Positions 5,579 to 8,582 of a stretch of 8,582 nucleotides of DNA are shown here, piece after piece. Position 1 is the stretch's first letter; the number at the start of each line of letters is the position of its first letter. Origin of the DNA: an uncultured Ruminococcus sp. GTDB lineage: Bacteria; Bacillota; Clostridia; Oscillospirales; Acutalibacteraceae. The position numbers and the translations under genes were made by a program. The stretch covers positions 1 through 8,582 of the forward strand of contig CACYDD010000428.1 of NCBI GenBank assembly GCA_902773065.1, given 5' to 3'. The notes under the pieces are model-generated. The model did not search any database, was not told the DNA's origin, and worked only from the letters and a program-made list of their open reading frames with translations.

Positions 5579-8128
5579 ATGACAAATTCCCGTGCGCTGC
5601 GTACGGTAAAGGAAAATCTGTGCCTGCAGACATTTCTGTGGGGTGTGGGTCTGTCCTTTCTGTTTTTTTTCCCCTGGATCATATACAGCAGCGGATATTT
5701 TTTCTTTTATGGTGATTTTAATGTTCAGCAGATTCCGTTTTATCAGATGATACACGACAGTATACAAAACGGCAATATCGGCTGGAGCTATACGACCGAT
5801 CTCGGAGCAAATATCATAGGCTCGTATAGCTTTTATATGATAGGCAGCCCGTTTTTCTGGTTTACCATGCTTTTTCCCAGCCAGGTGGTGCCGTATCTGA
5901 TCGCACCCCTGCTGATGGTGAAATTCGGTTTTGCTTCCATGTTTGCCTATACTTTTCTGCGGCGTTATGTCAGAGAACAAAGATATGCGATGTTCGGGGC
6001 ATTGCTGTATGCTTTTTCGGGATTCGGCATTTACAATATATTCTTCAATCATTTTCATGAGGCAATGATCACTTTTCCGATGATGCTGACCGCTATCGAT
6101 ATGTTTATTTATGATAAGCGCAAGGGGGCAGTGGCGATTACAATATTTGCTGCTGCAATGGTCAATTACTATTTCTTTGCCGGTCAGGCAGTGTTCATCT
6201 TTATTTACTGGTGTTTCCGCATGGTAACAAAAAGCTATAAGATGACAGTCAAGGAATTTCTGCGCTTTGCACTTGAAATTATTGTCGGCTTCCTCGGGGC
6301 AGGGATCATCATTGTTCCGTCTGTTTTTGCCGTTCTGCAGAATTCGAGAGTCAACAATTTCCCCTATGGCTGGAATGCAGTTGTCTATTCAAGTCAGCAG
6401 CGTTATCTGTTGATTATTGAAACTTTCTTCTTTCCGCCCGATATGCCGGCTTATGCGAATTTTGCGCCGGATTCCAATGCAAAATGGGGAAGTGTGGCAG
6501 GCTGGCTGCCGCTGTTCAGTATGGTCGGTGTTTTTGCTTTCTACAGTCTGCGTACCCACAAATGGCTGCGAAAGCTCATCCCGTTCCTGTTTGTCATGGC
6601 ACTTGTGCCGATTTTCAATTCGGCATTTCAGCTGTTTAATGCGACTTATTATGCAAGATGGTTCTATATGCTGACCCTGATGCTCTCCATGGCAACAGTG
6701 ATCACGCTTGATCATGAAGAAACCGAGTACAGAACGGCACTCATCAGAACATTTGTCATTACAACAGTAATAACCATACTTGTCGGATTTCTTCCTGAGG
6801 ATTCATGGAGCAATACGGAATCGAAGCACGAGCTTGGTCTTGTAAAATACACAGACAGATTCTGGGTATGGGTTGCGATCGCTTTTGCGGGGCTTGCAGC
6901 GTTGAGCGTTGTTTTGTGCCTGAGAAAGAATAAAAAGCTGTTTATGAGGGTAACTTCTATTGTACTTTCTGTGCTGATCGTGGGCTATGCCAATGTGCTG
7001 ATCGGTGTGGGAGTCGTGAATGCCAATTATAAATACGACTTTATCGCAGGCGTAGCTATGAACAACAAGGGCGTGTTTGATCAGGAATTCAAGGATATTC
7101 ATAATGTCCGTTCCGATTTTTATGAGGATATGGACAATATGGGAATGTACTGGCAGATCCCGACGATACAGGCGTTTCAGAGTATTGTGCCCGGTTCGGT
7201 AATGGATTATTATAAATCCATCGGCGTAGAAAGAAGTGTCGGTTCACGTCCCGAAACCGATGTTTACGGAATCAGAAGCCTGCTTTCGGTAAAGTATCTG
7301 TTTGATTACACAGGCGATAAAAAGAGTTTCGTCAATACGATGAAAACAACAGAAATGCCGGGTTGGAAATATGTCACAACAAAAAATAAATACAGAGTAT
7401 ACGAAAACGAATATTATATTCCTTACGGTTTTACTTATGACGAATATGTAACACAGGAAGAGTTTGAAAGTGTTACGGAATCCGACAGACACCTTCTGAT
7501 GCTGAAGGCAGTTGTTCTGACAAAAGAACAGGCAAAAATCTACGGCAGATTTTTAAAGCACTGCAGTGATATTTCAGACTATGAATATACTGAAGAAGCG
7601 TATTTTGAGGATTGTCAGAATCGCAAAAAGAATGTATGCTCGGATGTGAAATTTGAAAATAACAGAATTTCTGCGAAGTTTACCGCAGGAAACCAAGATG
7701 AACTGGTATTTTTCAGTGTTCCTTATGAGGACGGCTGGAGCGCAGAGGTAAACGGTTCTGCGACAAAAATCGAAAAAGTCAATGTCGGCTTTATGGCAGT
7801 CAGAGTGCCGGCAGGAAAGACGTCGGATATTGTTTTCAGCTATTCCACTCCGGGACTCGGACTCGGTGCTTGTGTAACAGGCGCAGGCGTTGTATTGTTT
7901 ATTCTTTATATGGTTGTTTGGAAAGCACCTGTCAAGAAGAAAAAGGTTTATATGAATTATATCGAGGACGATGTGACCGACTTTGATTCTGATTATCATA
8001 CAGCAGAGCTTCTGGAGAAATATCAGAGCGACGTGATCAGTTCGGCATCAGAAGCGAAGTCTGAAAAGGAAAATTCCAAAGAAAAACAGCCTGTAAAGCC
8101 GGATGATGATGTCACAGAAAGAGACTAG
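5579..8128 (+). CDS. YfhO-family polytopic membrane protein, putative GT-C type envelope-polymer glycosyltransferase
   Basis: The 849-residue protein has an N-terminal part with about a dozen membrane helices (roughly residues 17-480). An extracytoplasmic region of about 280 residues follows, then a last helix (about 761-781) and a charged cytoplasmic tail. The first outer loop has FFFYGDFNVQQIPFY with an acidic residue (Asp46) where GT-C enzymes usually place the catalytic acid. A motif with NHFHEAMITFP lies near 157-167. The outer domain ends with the YfhO-typical SVPYEDGW (713-720) and MAVRVPAGK before the final helix. Together these indicate the YfhO family (Pfam PF09586). Characterised members in Bacillus, Listeria and Staphylococcus add sugars to lipoteichoic or related teichoic acids, using undecaprenyl-phosphate sugars on the outer face (established knowledge). 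The acceptor here is unknown, and no CsbB-like donor synthase is in the window. The 68-residue tail, rich in Asp, Glu, Lys and Ser, is notable. The gene appears monocistronic. The stop codon lies inside a heptad repeat. Confidence 0.85.
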   Translation: MTNSRALRTVKENLCLQTFLWGVGLSFLFFFPWIIYSSGYFFFYGDFNVQQIPFYQMIHDSIQNGNIGWSYTTDLGANIIGSYSFYMIGSPFFWFTMLFPSQVVPYLIAPLLMVKFGFASMFAYTFLRRYVREQRYAMFGALLYAFSGFGIYNIFFNHFHEAMITFPMMLTAIDMFIYDKRKGAVAITIFAAAMVNYYFFAGQAVFIFIYWCFRMVTKSYKMTVKEFLRFALEIIVGFLGAGIIIVPSVFAVLQNSRVNNFPYGWNAVVYSSQQRYLLIIETFFFPPDMPAYANFAPDSNAKWGSVAGWLPLFSMVGVFAFYSLRTHKWLRKLIPFLFVMALVPIFNSAFQLFNATYYARWFYMLTLMLSMATVITLDHEETEYRTALIRTFVITTVITILVGFLPEDSWSNTESKHELGLVKYTDRFWVWVAIAFAGLAALSVVLCLRKNKKLFMRVTSIVLSVLIVGYANVLIGVGVVNANYKYDFIAGVAMNNKGVFDQEFKDIHNVRSDFYEDMDNMGMYWQIPTIQAFQSIVPGSVMDYYKSIGVERSVGSRPETDVYGIRSLLSVKYLFDYTGDKKSFVNTMKTTEMPGWKYVTTKNKYRVYENEYYIPYGFTYDEYVTQEEFESVTESDRHLLMLKAVVLTKEQAKIYGRFLKHCSDISDYEYTEEAYFEDCQNRKKNVCSDVKFENNRISAKFTAGNQDELVFFSVPYEDGWSAEVNGSATKIEKVNVGFMAVRVPAGKTSDIVFSYSTPGLGLGACVTGAGVVLFILYMVVWKAPVKKKKVYMNYIEDDVTDFDSDYHTAELLEKYQSDVISSASEAKSEKENSKEKQPVKPDDDVTERD

Positions 8129-8164
8129 GGGCTAGGGACTATAGACCAAGAGTAGGGTTCAGGT
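8123..8164 (+). repeat. Degenerate heptameric tandem repeat over the yfhO stop codon
   Basis: Successive heptads read GACTAGG, GGCTAGG, GACTATA, GACCAAG, AGTAGGG and TTCAGGT, beginning two codons before the end of the gene and including its TAG stop. The first four units are clearly related, the last two less so. The seven-base period matches the repeat after the ABC operon, but the unit sequence differs. Confidence 0.5.
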
Positions 8165-8286
8165 TAATGGACAGGAGAGGGCTGATTTTATTACAGTACG
8201 TTTGAAGAGAAAAAACTTACTCAGGTTAAAACTCTATCCCCGTCTTCCGGATTACGTATATTTTTTATTAAATTCAGGAAAAATAA

Positions 8287-8582
<296 letters not shown>

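Noticed and set aside
5552..6058. Open minus-strand frame of 168 codons
   Set aside because: It lies opposite the yfhO gene, starts inside it and runs into its promoter. The product has no recognisable domain; it is a shadow of the real gene.
8197..8266. Intrinsic terminator after yfhO
   Set aside because: The stem is in two short blocks around a large asymmetric loop, so the fold is not convincing; mentioned only as a possibility in the intergenic entry.

Overview
The window looks like ordinary chromosome from a Gram-positive, moderately AT-rich Clostridia member. Ruminococcus or another Oscillospiraceae is my best guess. The guess rests on the gene families (a SpoVB/MurJ-like flippase, a TM287/288-type ABC exporter pair, a YfhO-family membrane protein), strong AAGGAGG-type ribosome binding sites, compact sigma-A promoters and short heptameric intergenic repeats. 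It is inference; no 16S or other marker is present.

Layout. Positions 1-1289 (minus) hold the N-terminal five-sixths of a MOP/MATE-superfamily flippase, cut by the window edge. A 145-bp divergent control region (1290-1434) separates it from two plus-strand ABC half-transporters (1435-3180 and 3177-4931) whose coding regions overlap by 4 bp. A heptad-type inverted repeat and a bidirectional terminator (5039-5063) follow. That terminator is shared with the convergent rpsT gene for ribosomal protein S20 (5107-5367, minus). From a second divergent region (5368-5578) a large YfhO-family glycosyltransferase-like membrane protein is read on the plus strand (5579-8128). After about 300 bp of intergenic DNA holding another heptad repeat and a strong promoter, the first 49 codons of enolase begin (8434 to the edge).

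How the genes work together. The two ABC proteins should form one heterodimeric exporter. The first subunit carries the degenerate nucleotide site (Asp for the catalytic Glu, Gln for the switch His). The second has canonical catalytic residues but an LSQGQ signature, so the complex has one competent and one degenerate ATP site. The flippase is transcribed divergently from the exporter and may share regulation. The YfhO protein probably glycosylates a cell-envelope polymer. rpsT and eno are housekeeping genes in their own transcription units.

I did not find a clear novel system. The most interesting unexplained signals are three copies of TTRCGATAA around the yfhO promoter, heptameric repeats after two genes (one forming a wobble-paired hairpin), an enolase leader that stays open in frame with eno back to the transcription start, and the non-ATG start of the flippase.
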